This document shows positions 57,062-64,000 of a DNA stretch of 64,000 nt, in pieces (within the stretch, counting starts at the first letter, position 1; every line of letters begins with the position of its first letter). The DNA is from Leptospira perdikensis. GTDB taxonomy: Bacteria; Spirochaetota; Leptospiria; Leptospirales; Leptospiraceae. Location: contig NZ_RQGA01000001.1 in NCBI RefSeq assembly GCF_004769575.1, positions 124,001 through 188,000 of the forward strand, given 5' to 3'. A program made the translations under genes and the position numbers. The notes beneath the pieces were generated by a model. It was not told the origin of the DNA and did no database searches. It was given only the letters and a program-made list of their open reading frames with translations.

Positions 57062-57841
57062 ATGAAAACTAATTTAACAATTTTACTAGAGAAATTTGCA
57101 AGTGACACTTGGAAAAAAATAAGATTAGGATATCTTTATTCTTGTAGTCAAATAGAAACTACAATTACAGATAACCATCTGCTTGAATTTTCAATTGCAA
57201 ATGTAAACAATTTAAGAATCTACAAAGCTAAGGGATTAGACGAACCTAAAAAAGGATTTGACTGGGAATGGTGGGTTGGTTCTTACAACAGAGGATATTA
57301 TAGATATTCAATACAAGCAAAATTATTGCATTATGCTGATAATAAATACTATTCGTTGCGGTATGCCGTAAAGGGAACTCAACAAATTGATATTCTTGAA
57401 AGTTTCTCAAAATCCCAAAACTCTATTCCATTATATTGTTTTTATAACTCAAGACCAATAAATATAAATAATTCTACTTCTTGGCATTGTAATTTACCAT
57501 ACGATACAGAACAACTTGGTTGCACACTAGTGCCAATAGATCATGTAAAAAAATATATTCAGAAAAGATCAACACGAACATTTGAAAGCTTACATAGCAC
57601 AATTGATGCTATACCCTGGAGATGTATAGTAACTTGCCCTTCATTTTTTCCTAGAAAAAATTTAATTAATCAACTAAGTCCGAAAAATAGAGAAGTTCGC
57701 TTAGTAATGGAACTTCCAGACTTTCTTAAAAAAAGAAATAAAGAAGATGAAAAATATACTATAGAATTACCTGACAAATATTATGACTCGGATCTCGGCG
57801 GGAAACCCAAAAATATTTTGGTTTTTGAATTAGAAAATTAA
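57062..57841 (+). CDS. Unknown cassette protein with possible PD-(D/E)XK-like motif
   Basis: The ATG at 57062 is preferred; the one at 57035 lies inside the attC core. Residues about 72-90 (FDWEWWVGSYNRGYYRYSIQAK) carry a D-x-E followed by Q-A-K, a pattern seen in nuclease-like PD-(D/E)XK variants. The remainder (SIPLYCFYNSRPI and IDAIPWRCIVTCPSFFPRK) is not recognised. A restriction-nuclease-like role is inference; cassette 5. Confidence 0.6.
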   Translation: MKTNLTILLEKFASDTWKKIRLGYLYSCSQIETTITDNHLLEFSIANVNNLRIYKAKGLDEPKKGFDWEWWVGSYNRGYYRYSIQAKLLHYADNKYYSLRYAVKGTQQIDILESFSKSQNSIPLYCFYNSRPININNSTSWHCNLPYDTEQLGCTLVPIDHVKKYIQKRSTRTFESLHSTIDAIPWRCIVTCPSFFPRKNLINQLSPKNREVRLVMELPDFLKKRNKEDEKYTIELPDKYYDSDLGGKPKNILVFELEN

Positions 57842-57859
57842 AATATACAAAAAACGCCA

Positions 57860-58026
57860 TCGCATAACAGCGACTTAACGCTTCGCTTCGGGACGAGCCC
57901 TCGCTCGGTCTACGACACATTCCCCTTCTGTCACTCGCTCGCAAACGCAAGCTACGTGCCAGTCCCTAACGTCCCCTCCAGGGACTCAGGGTCGGGAAAC
58001 GTCGTTAAGTCTAGTTCGTTATGCGT
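57860..58026 (+). repeat. attC site 5 (167 bp)
   Basis: R'' TCGCATAAC (57860-57868) matches the border core GTTATGCGA at 57032. R' is GTTATGCGT (58018-58026). Inner arms pair perfectly. Confidence 0.93.
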
Positions 58027-58045
58027 AATTGCTCAAATAGCATCT

Positions 58046-58690
58046 ATGAAAATTAATAAAGAATTTCCAATATCATTTAATATTCAACTCAACTATATTA
58101 ATGAAAAAGCCTCAATAGATGAAAGATTATTCATTAAGAAATTTAATTCTTATTTTGGACAATTTGATCTAAAAGCATTAGAAAGCATCCTCCATCCTTA
58201 CAAATCAGGTATCACAATTGGGAGATTTTCTGAATCTAATGCAAAGAAAATTATAAATGAATACAAAGATTTAAAGCTAAAACTTACGGAGAGGAATCCA
58301 ACACTGAGAAATAAAATTCTCATTCATTCCGAAAATGATGCCCTACAGAAGGCCAATGATTATTTGAATCAAAAATCAGCAGATCTAGAAGCCGATGAGT
58401 ATATAATTACTAAAACTGAAGTAAAACAATACGGCTGGCTCGTCTATTTCACAAATAAAAAATATGTCGAAACTAACGATGAATCCTTTCTTTTATTCGG
58501 CAATGGTCCTTTTATTATCAATAAATACGATGCAAGCATTTATCAAATTGGTTCTGCAAATCCAGAAACCCAAATCTATAAATATGAATTAGAATATTTC
58601 CCAGATTTTGTAGGCTCGTTTGAATACGTTCAAAAAGAATTAACTCGTATTTTAGGAAATGAAGAAGATATTTTTTTATTCGACACCTAA
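58046..58690 (+). CDS. Imm35/YrhB-like protein
   Basis: The ATG at 58046 is chosen because the longer frame reads through the attC. The C-terminal half (YGWLVYFTNKKYVETNDESFLLFGNGPFIINKYDASIYQIGSA) resembles the YrhB/Imm35 immunity fold. Imm35 proteins neutralise polymorphic toxins; no toxin is visible in this cassette, so it may be an orphan immunity gene. The N-terminal half is unrecognised. Confidence 0.6.
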   Translation: MKINKEFPISFNIQLNYINEKASIDERLFIKKFNSYFGQFDLKALESILHPYKSGITIGRFSESNAKKIINEYKDLKLKLTERNPTLRNKILIHSENDALQKANDYLNQKSADLEADEYIITKTEVKQYGWLVYFTNKKYVETNDESFLLFGNGPFIINKYDASIYQIGSANPETQIYKYELEYFPDFVGSFEYVQKELTRILGNEEDIFLFDT

Positions 58691-58722
58691 AGATTGTAAT
58701 TCAGCCCAACAGTTTCGCAACT

Positions 58723-58887
58723 ACGCATAACAGCGACTTAACGCTTCGCTTCGGGACAGGCCCTCGCTCGGTCTACGACACATTCCCCTCTGTCACTCGC
58801 CTGCATCCGCAAGCTACGTGCCAGTCCCTAACGTCCCGTCTGGGACTCAGGGTCGGGAAACGTCGTTAAGTCTAGTTCGTTATACGA
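58723..58887 (+). repeat. attC site 6 (165 bp)
   Basis: R'' (58723-58731, extendable one base left) matches the border core at 58018, ten bases in total. R' is GTTATACGA (58879-58887). Inner arms as in other copies. Confidence 0.93.
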
Positions 58888-58901
58888 AAATGGAAAAATA
58901 A

Positions 58902-60734
58902 ATGTATTATCTTCAAAAAGAAAAGACACATATTACTCACACCACTATTTCAAGATATCTACTTGAAAAAATACTACAACAAGTTGATTTTACAGAATTA
59001 ATTTCGAATAGACACAAAACAACAAATGGATTCATTTTAGTTAAAGAAATAAAAAATCTAAGTGCTCTAACAATAGAAAGAAGTAAAACTGTACATCGAT
59101 TACGGGAAGTAATACTGGAATCGAAAAGTAAAAAGCTAATTACAAGTCTTAAAAATGACCGGATAATAAAAAAATATTGTAAAGATATAATACAATATTT
59201 TGAGTCTATAGATATAAAAGCACTCAATGAAAACAACTTTACGTTAATATCGGAAATCAAGAATAAATCAGAAATCCACTATATAAGACTCTATATAGAT
59301 TATTTAAAACTTTTAAAAATCGAATTTCTATCAATAGATCTCGATAGTACCCAAGAAGCCAGAGAAATAGAAAAAATAGACGAAATAGTTCAATGTTTTA
59401 TCCCATTTCTACTAGAGGAAGGCTACTCACCTCAGAATATATTTCATTTATGTATCAAATTGATTCAAAAACCAAAAAAAAATTTAGTCGAACTATTTTT
59501 TAGATTATTTTCAGGAGAACAACACGCCAAAACCTTTGCCATAAGGACTCAATCAGAAGTACCAAATCCATTCATTCAACACTTAGAAAGAAAAAAAATT
59601 ATATATTGCAGGGTAAATTTGCTAGAGGCAAATAAACCTGTTGAAATAAACCAAAATGAAGAAATCTTAATATTTTCAAAAACGACAACCGATCCATTTA
59701 CATTCCTTAGGCAAATGTATGATGATTCGCTTAAAAATCATGTTAGTTCTAAAGACAGAAAATCTTTAAATCTATTTATAAATTATTTTGATTCACTATA
59801 TTTTAAGGAAAAGCAGCATACTAGATTCCAGAAAGCGCTCTTTGGTGTAGATCCTTTAAATGTTTCAGCAAGAAGAAATACACTACATAACACCTTAAAT
59901 AAATGTTCAAAATATTATAAGTTTGATAATACTGTTGAAGATAACCTACCAAACATTAATGCAATCTTCGATTCGGTTTACTTTTACAACCTTGCGCTAG
60001 GTTCAAAATCAATTGAAAACTCAATTTTCTTACTTTGGACATCCCTTGAATCACTAATACCATATAGAATAAAAGGATCAGATATAGAAAATGTCTGTTA
60101 CTTCTCTTCGAAATTTCTTAGCATAGGTTCAATAGGTAGAAAAATTTTCTCGTTTTTACAACGATTAGAAAATATTAAAAAATATGTTCCTGAACTGAAG
60201 GAATCATCATTAATTCCAAATTTTGATAACATTTACGACTCAAATAATGTTCTAAAAGCATTTCGCTGGTTATTAGAGTCACCCGAAGCTGGAAATGATC
60301 CATTTAATTTAATAAATTCATCTTCACCCCTCTTAGCGAAGCAATATTTAGAAATAAATTCAAACTGGTCAAAGGAAAAAATATCATTGTTTTCAGATAT
60401 AATAAATCATTCTTCTGAATCGGTGAAATATCAATTAGATCGAATTTATCTATACAGAAATAGAGTTGTGCACTCTGCCTATGTTATTAACGAATATTCA
60501 AATCTTTGGCATCACTTAGAGTGGTATGTGGGCAAGTTACTAAGCTATTGCTTTATTCTAAATTTAAAAATCGAAAATCCTGATGTTGAGTTTGATCGAA
60601 AATTTGCATTCATGCAATTAGAAGGAAATATCGACACCCTATTAAATCAACTTAAAGAAAGCCAAGATAGATCGATTGTTGATTCCCCACAAATCATCGC
60701 TATGCTTTGCGAACACTTATGGCTATTCTTTTAA
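58902..60734 (+). CDS. Large HEPN-domain protein
   Basis: The 610-residue helical protein has a C-terminal HEPN-like domain with LDRIYLYRNRVVHSAYV (Rx4H: Arg-Asn-Arg-Val-Val-His, about residues 520-530) and a preceding LWTSLESLIPY helix, similar to Apea-like HEPN proteins. The N-terminal 350 residues are unrecognised. HEPN domains are RNases in toxin and defence systems. It fills cassette 7 alone. Confidence 0.65.
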   Translation: MYYLQKEKTHITHTTISRYLLEKILQQVDFTELISNRHKTTNGFILVKEIKNLSALTIERSKTVHRLREVILESKSKKLITSLKNDRIIKKYCKDIIQYFESIDIKALNENNFTLISEIKNKSEIHYIRLYIDYLKLLKIEFLSIDLDSTQEAREIEKIDEIVQCFIPFLLEEGYSPQNIFHLCIKLIQKPKKNLVELFFRLFSGEQHAKTFAIRTQSEVPNPFIQHLERKKIIYCRVNLLEANKPVEINQNEEILIFSKTTTDPFTFLRQMYDDSLKNHVSSKDRKSLNLFINYFDSLYFKEKQHTRFQKALFGVDPLNVSARRNTLHNTLNKCSKYYKFDNTVEDNLPNINAIFDSVYFYNLALGSKSIENSIFLLWTSLESLIPYRIKGSDIENVCYFSSKFLSIGSIGRKIFSFLQRLENIKKYVPELKESSLIPNFDNIYDSNNVLKAFRWLLESPEAGNDPFNLINSSSPLLAKQYLEINSNWSKEKISLFSDIINHSSESVKYQLDRIYLYRNRVVHSAYVINEYSNLWHHLEWYVGKLLSYCFILNLKIENPDVEFDRKFAFMQLEGNIDTLLNQLKESQDRSIVDSPQIIAMLCEHLWLFF

Positions 60735-60744
60735 ATTTCCATCT

Positions 60745-60876
60745 TCGTATAACAGCGCCTTCCCGCTACGTTTCGGCACAAGGCCTCACTCGGCCTTCGG
60801 CAAATTTTCCGCTCCCCTAACGCCTTCTGCGAAGGCTCAGGGCGGAAAACTTCGGGAAGACTAATTCGTTATGCGA
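60745..60876 (+). repeat. attC site 7 (132 bp, diverged)
   Basis: R'' TCGTATAAC (60745-60753) matches the border core at 58879. Inner arms GCCTTCCCG/CGGGAAGAC pair except one position. The central part is shorter and different from the other copies, including CGCCTTCTGCGAAGG, showing that structure is kept while sequence changes. Confidence 0.9.
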
Positions 60877-60904
60877 AACTAAACAAAACAGGATAATAAT
60901 ATTA

Positions 60905-61444
60905 ATGAAAATTCGATATATTATTTTATATATTTTAATAACAATTTTGAGTGCATCCATCCCTCTATACCATTATAATAAACATTTTGGTTCTAACATC
61001 CTAATAGACAACGCTGTCTGGGGACAGTTTGGAGATTTTGTTGGAGGTACACTCAACCCATTCCTTACCTTCGTAACCTTCATAACGATACTTTTTACAT
61101 TAAGGGCCCAATTAGAAGAAAATAAAAAGAATGAATTAGAAAGACAGATTACTGAAATAACTAATGCATTAGATTTACTTGAAAACACAATTCAACCAAA
61201 ACTTGAGCATATATTATTTCGTAACTATACATTACCACATAAAGATAAATATAGATATCAAATGGCAGAAAGTTTAAGCTCAGATTTAAAACTTTGTATA
61301 AGATTGCTTATGCAAATCAAAGAAAAACAACTTGACAACTCTTTAATTTCTTTCTATACACATAAGTACAAAGAAATCATAGGTATTCTAAAACACAAAG
61401 GATATCTCGAATATGATTTAGAACATTATTTGGAAACCCGCTGA
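60905..61444 (+). CDS. Two-transmembrane retron effector-like protein
   Basis: The 179-residue protein has two membrane segments (about 5-23 and 50-70; IILYILITILSASIPLYHY and FLTFVTFITILFTL) framing a conserved-looking WGQFGDFVGGTLNPF motif, then a coiled helical cytosolic tail. This is the layout of the 2TM effectors found with type IV retrons (retron Ec48 type). The same cassette contains the retron RT. When the retron is disturbed by phage, the effector would damage the membrane; that role is from family knowledge. Confidence 0.72.
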   Translation: MKIRYIILYILITILSASIPLYHYNKHFGSNILIDNAVWGQFGDFVGGTLNPFLTFVTFITILFTLRAQLEENKKNELERQITEITNALDLLENTIQPKLEHILFRNYTLPHKDKYRYQMAESLSSDLKLCIRLLMQIKEKQLDNSLISFYTHKYKEIIGILKHKGYLEYDLEHYLETR

Positions 61445-61459
61445 AGAATAGATTGGTTG

Positions 61460-61566
61460 TTTCAATTGCGACTTTGAAAAAATAAGGTTTACTTAAACTT
61501 TATTTACATGGATTTGCCTTGTGACTTGGTAATGAACCTTTTCACCGTTAGCAAAGTCCGAAGAAA
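61460..61566 (+). ncRNA. Candidate retron msr-msd RNA
   Basis: Between effector and RT, an outer pair GACTTTG (61470-61476) / CAAAGTC (61552-61558), extended by TTTC/GAAA, could be the a1/a2 stem. Inside are a 10-bp hairpin (61481-61490 with 61495-61504, one G-T) and a weaker GTGA-GGT/ACC-TCAC hairpin (61521-61545). The layout fits a short msr-msd, but the branching G and the msd length are not certain. Confidence 0.5.
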
Positions 61567-61587
61567 GTATTTTAAGCGGTATTTTTT

Positions 61588-62643
61588 ATGGAACTAAAAT
61601 TAAATCGAACTGATGAAGAAATTTTAGCTTTGTTTAAATCATTAAATTCGGTAGAGACTGTAGCAAATATCTTAGAAGTAAGTCCCAAAATCCTAAACTA
61701 CTACACCTTTAAATCAGAAAATTATCAAAAATTTTTTATACGAAAAAAAAACGGAAAACCTAGAACAATATATTCTCCAAATACTAACATAAAGATCCTG
61801 CAACAAAAACTATTATACATTTTTAATCTGCTTTATAAACCAAATCAATACGCTTACGGCTATATAAAAGAAAGAAACATTGTTGATAATGCAAATAAAC
61901 ATCTTAAAAAAAAATTCATTCTTAATGTAGATTTATCAGATTACTTTCCAAGTATTACATACAGAAGAGTAATAGGATATTTAGTGAAAAATCTGAAAAT
62001 AGAAAATACTGCAGCTAGAATAATTACAAAATTGATTTGCGTTGAAGATGAAAAAAACACATTTCTTCCCCAAGGAGGTGTTACTTCGCCACTAATTTCA
62101 AATTTTATATCTGAAAATTTAGATAAAGATTTATCCTATTATCTAAAGCGGTTTCGTTGCGAATATACAAGATATGCAGATGATCTTACAATTTCAAGTG
62201 AAGACTTAAAGTTTCCAGATAAAATAGCAGTAGAAGACCAATTCAGACAGGTATGGCTTCATAATGATTTTGAACGCATAATCAAAAAAAACGGTTTTGA
62301 AGTAAATTATGAAAAAATTAGATTACGAAAACCTAACCAAAGACAAACCGTCACAGGATTAATCGTAAATGGTAGCAAACCAAACGTTAAAAGAAGTTAT
62401 ATTCGAAATTTAAGATCTATTCTTTATAATTGGGAAACAAAGGGCTATACTCATATTCAAACTGCCTATGAGTTAAAATATCGAAAATTCGATAATGCAG
62501 AATTTAAACCAATCCCAAAGATTGAGAATGTCATCGATGGTAAGCTAAATTTTTTATCTATGGTAAAAGGGAAAGATGATGAAATCTATCTCAAACTAAA
62601 AAAAAGATTTCTAAAATTAAAGGCAACGTTAGACGATGTTTAG
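61588..62643 (+). CDS. Retron reverse transcriptase
   Basis: The 351-residue RT has the retron hallmark NAxxH as NANKH (101-105), palm Asp in VDLSDYFPSI (114-123), LPQGGVTSP (160-168), catalytic RYADDLTISS (195-204, YADD at 196-199) and the VTG motif (255-257). It has no maturase, endonuclease or DGR features. It would make msDNA from the RNA encoded just upstream. Cassette 8, downstream of the 2TM effector. Confidence 0.93.
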   Translation: MELKLNRTDEEILALFKSLNSVETVANILEVSPKILNYYTFKSENYQKFFIRKKNGKPRTIYSPNTNIKILQQKLLYIFNLLYKPNQYAYGYIKERNIVDNANKHLKKKFILNVDLSDYFPSITYRRVIGYLVKNLKIENTAARIITKLICVEDEKNTFLPQGGVTSPLISNFISENLDKDLSYYLKRFRCEYTRYADDLTISSEDLKFPDKIAVEDQFRQVWLHNDFERIIKKNGFEVNYEKIRLRKPNQRQTVTGLIVNGSKPNVKRSYIRNLRSILYNWETKGYTHIQTAYELKYRKFDNAEFKPIPKIENVIDGKLNFLSMVKGKDDEIYLKLKKRFLKLKATLDDV

Positions 62644-62644
62644 C

Positions 62645-62810
62645 TTCGCATAACAGCGACTTAACGCTTCGCTTCGGGACTAGCCCTCGCTCGGTCTACG
62701 ACACATTCCCCTTCTGTCACTCGCTCGCACACGCAAGCTACGTGCCAGTCCCTAACGTCCCGCCGGGACTCAGGGTCGGGAAACGTCGTTAAGTCTAGTT
62801 CGTTATACGA
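62645..62810 (+). repeat. attC site 8 (166 bp)
   Basis: R'' TTCGCATAAC (62645-62654) matches the border core at 60868 over ten bases, proving that effector, ncRNA region and RT lie in one cassette. R' is GTTATACGA (62802-62810). Inner arms as in other copies. Confidence 0.94.
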
Positions 62811-62842
62811 AATTTTTGAAATACATATAAAAGGAAACTAAA

Positions 62843-63235
62843 ATGGCAGACATTCTAAAAATGTTAACTAGGGCATCTAGCACGGCAACTGCTAGAATAA
62901 AAAATAAGAGTGCTTTGAATCCAATACTCTGGCTAATAGGGATCGTAACGCTACCGTCTTTCGGTCTCACAGTTATAATCAATACACTTTGGCTACAAAT
63001 CTTCTTCGTTTGCATTGGCGGACTTCCAATACTTATAGCTATTTTTTCTTATATTTATTTTATGTTTACATCACCTGACTATTTGAGATCAGAAGAATTC
63101 CATATAAAAAAATATGCAACTGAAATGATAGGTGCGAAAGGACAAGAATTTTCTGCTAATGCAGATCACCTAGTTTCAATTGCAAATCCATTTCTCTTAG
63201 AAGGAGAAACAATTGAAAATGAGGAAAGTAAATGA
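62843..63235 (+). CDS. Two-transmembrane protein of cassette 9
   Basis: The 130-residue protein has two membrane segments (about 28-50 and 55-75; PILWLIGIVTLPSFGLTVI, then WLQIFFVCIGGLPILIAIF) and an acidic cytosolic tail. AAGGAAA precedes the ATG. It overlaps the next gene by 4 bases. Together they form a membrane/small-protein pair, possibly a defence or toxin system. Confidence 0.65.
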   Translation: MADILKMLTRASSTATARIKNKSALNPILWLIGIVTLPSFGLTVIINTLWLQIFFVCIGGLPILIAIFSYIYFMFTSPDYLRSEEFHIKKYATEMIGAKGQEFSANADHLVSIANPFLLEGETIENEESK

Positions 63236-63513
63236 GAGCATACATTCTTTCTTATGATCGAAATCCTTCAAAATATGATTACAAATCAATTCACAGTAAA
63301 ATAACAAAAAATCCAATGATCAAAAACTGGTCTCACTACTTAAACTCGAGCTACATATTAATCTCAGAAAATAATGTTAATGAGTTGTCAGATTATATAA
63401 GGAAAGTAATGCCAAAGCATAGATTTTTACTTTTAGAAGTTGACTTAAGAAAATCTAACGGATGGCTGCCTCAGGAAGCTTGGGATTGGATTAACAAAAA
63501 TAAAATATTATGA
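63232..63513 (+). CDS. Small ferredoxin-fold protein (SinR-like / Cas2-VapD-like)
   Basis: The 93-residue protein begins MRAYILSYDRNPSKYDYKSIHSKI and contains NWSHYLNSSYILIS and NGWLPQEAWDWI, a pattern I associate with small VapD/Cas2-like ferredoxin-fold proteins of toxin or defence loci. No catalytic claim can be made. Partner of the membrane protein before it. Confidence 0.6.
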   Translation: MRAYILSYDRNPSKYDYKSIHSKITKNPMIKNWSHYLNSSYILISENNVNELSDYIRKVMPKHRFLLLEVDLRKSNGWLPQEAWDWINKNKIL

Positions 63514-63539
63514 AATATCAGTCTATCTAACTCAAAAAC

Positions 63540-63706
63540 TTCGTATAACAGCGACTTAACGCTTCGCTTCGGGACAGGCCCTCGCTCGGTCTACGACACA
63601 TTCCCCTTCTGTCACTCGCCTGCATACGCAAGCTACGTGCCAGTCCCTAACGTCCCTCCGGGACTCAGGGTCGGGGAACGTCGTTAAGTCTAGTTCGTTA
63701 TACGAA
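63540..63706 (+). repeat. attC site 9 (167 bp)
   Basis: R'' TTCGTATAAC (63540-63549) matches the border core at 62802 over ten bases. R' is GTTATACGAA (63697-63706), opening cassette 10. Inner arms as in other copies. Confidence 0.94.
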
Positions 63707-63750
63707 ATCGCAAAAGCCTATTCTAAAAACGGACAAAAAAACGATTTGAC

Positions 63751-63769
63751 TTATCTCAATTTGAGATAA
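63751..63769. promoter_or_regulatory. Palindromic operator upstream of higB
   Basis: TTATCTCAA and TTGAGATAA form a perfect 9-1-9 palindrome ending two bases before the higB ATG. It is the likely site where the cognate HigA antitoxin represses the operon. Confidence 0.7.
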
Positions 63770-63771
63770 TC

Positions 63772-64000
63772 ATGACAGCTGTGCACGTTATTAGTTGGAA
63801 GAAATTAGATGATTTCATTACTAAACATCCAAATTCGGAATCTTCCCTCAAAAGTTGGTATAAATTAGTTAAAAACACTAATTTTAAAGATTTTAATGAA
63901 TTAAGAATGGTTTTTAATTCTGTTGATCAAGTTGGTAAACTTACTGTATTCAATATAAGTGGAAACCACTTTAGATTAATCGCAGCAATTCACTTCAATA
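63772..64000 (+). CDS. higB: HigB-type mRNA-interferase toxin (cut by window edge)
   Basis: The first 76 residues fit HigB: VHVISWKKLDDFITKHPNSE, WYKLVKNTNFKDFNELRMVF, DQVGKLTVFNISGNHFRLIAAIHFN. HigB cleaves mRNA on the ribosome and is neutralised by HigA, expected just downstream outside the window. First and only visible gene of cassette 10. Confidence 0.85.
   Translation, partial: MTAVHVISWKKLDDFITKHPNSESSLKSWYKLVKNTNFKDFNELRMVFNSVDQVGKLTVFNISGNHFRLIAAIHFN

Larger units (their letters stand above)
52571..64000 (+). mobile_element. Integron cassette array, ten cassettes, no integrase in window
   Basis: Nine attC sites divide the region into ten cassettes, nearly all with plus-strand genes ending just before or inside the attC. 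Borders fall in GTT cores at 52571, 53516, 54524, 56062, 57032, 58018, 58879, 60868, 62802 and 63697. For every cassette the R'' arm of its attC is the reverse complement of the R' core at its own left end, as expected if each cassette once was a circle. Strong composition change and the defence-like gene set fit a chromosomal integron. The array runs off the right edge. Confidence 0.9.

Noticed and set aside
61588..62643. Group II intron or diversity-generating RT
   Set aside because: The protein lacks maturase and endonuclease domains, and has the retron-specific NAxxH and VTG motifs; no template/variable repeat pair is seen.
52571..64000. CRISPR array
   Set aside because: The repeats are 130-175 bp with imperfect palindromic arms and have gene-length units between them; no cas genes are seen.

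Overview
The window is a piece of a spirochaete chromosome, most likely Leptospira and probably a saprophytic species. The grounds are two short FlaB-type periplasmic flagellins in tandem, many small TPR proteins and lipoproteins of leptospiral style, frequent TTG/GTG starts, and moderately AT-rich DNA. The species call is an inference from gene style; no rRNA or tRNA gene was seen.

From 1 to about 47.8 kb the content is ordinary core chromosome: TPR proteins, a cysteine desulfurase, a CHAT-protease/ECF-sigma cluster, the GTPase YchF, a pseudouridine synthase, a DUF1343 lipoprotein, a GAF histidine kinase with its receiver protein, a cyclophilin, a KefF-like/Kef-type antiporter pair, a DedA/ATP-grasp fusion, an adenylate cyclase, two flagellins, an amidase, a DEAD-box helicase, nusB-ribH, a SET-domain protein, a DUF4912/GH57 pair, an ECF sigma factor, mutL, a Fur-family regulator, a flavin reductase and purL. 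Overlapping stop/start codons show several tight operons.

From about 47.8 kb the character changes. A GC-rich palindromic element (about 48.02-48.16 kb) and a 10-bp inverted repeat precede a three-gene operon: a RecA-like protein with a degenerate P-loop, an 85-residue protein, and a family B DNA polymerase that appears to have lost its proofreading residues. A 620-bp AT-rich non-coding stretch with phased direct repeats follows.

From 52,571 to the window end lies an integron cassette array. Nine long attC sites (about 130-175 bp) separate ten very AT-rich cassettes. Each attC has paired outer arms, inner arms that keep pairing through compensatory changes, and an R'' arm that matches the R' of its own cassette's left border rather than a global consensus. 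No integrase gene is visible in the window. In order the cassettes carry MntA/HepT; an HNH nuclease with an SRA-like N-terminus; an unknown protein plus membrane protein; a possible UDG-fold protein; a possible PD-(D/E)XK-type protein; an Imm35/YrhB-like protein; a large HEPN protein; a retron (2TM effector plus retron reverse transcriptase, with a candidate ncRNA between them); a 2TM protein plus Cas2/VapD-like small protein; and a HigB toxin cut off by the window end. The array reads as a store of defence and toxin-antitoxin modules. The most notable item is a complete retron carried as one integron cassette.
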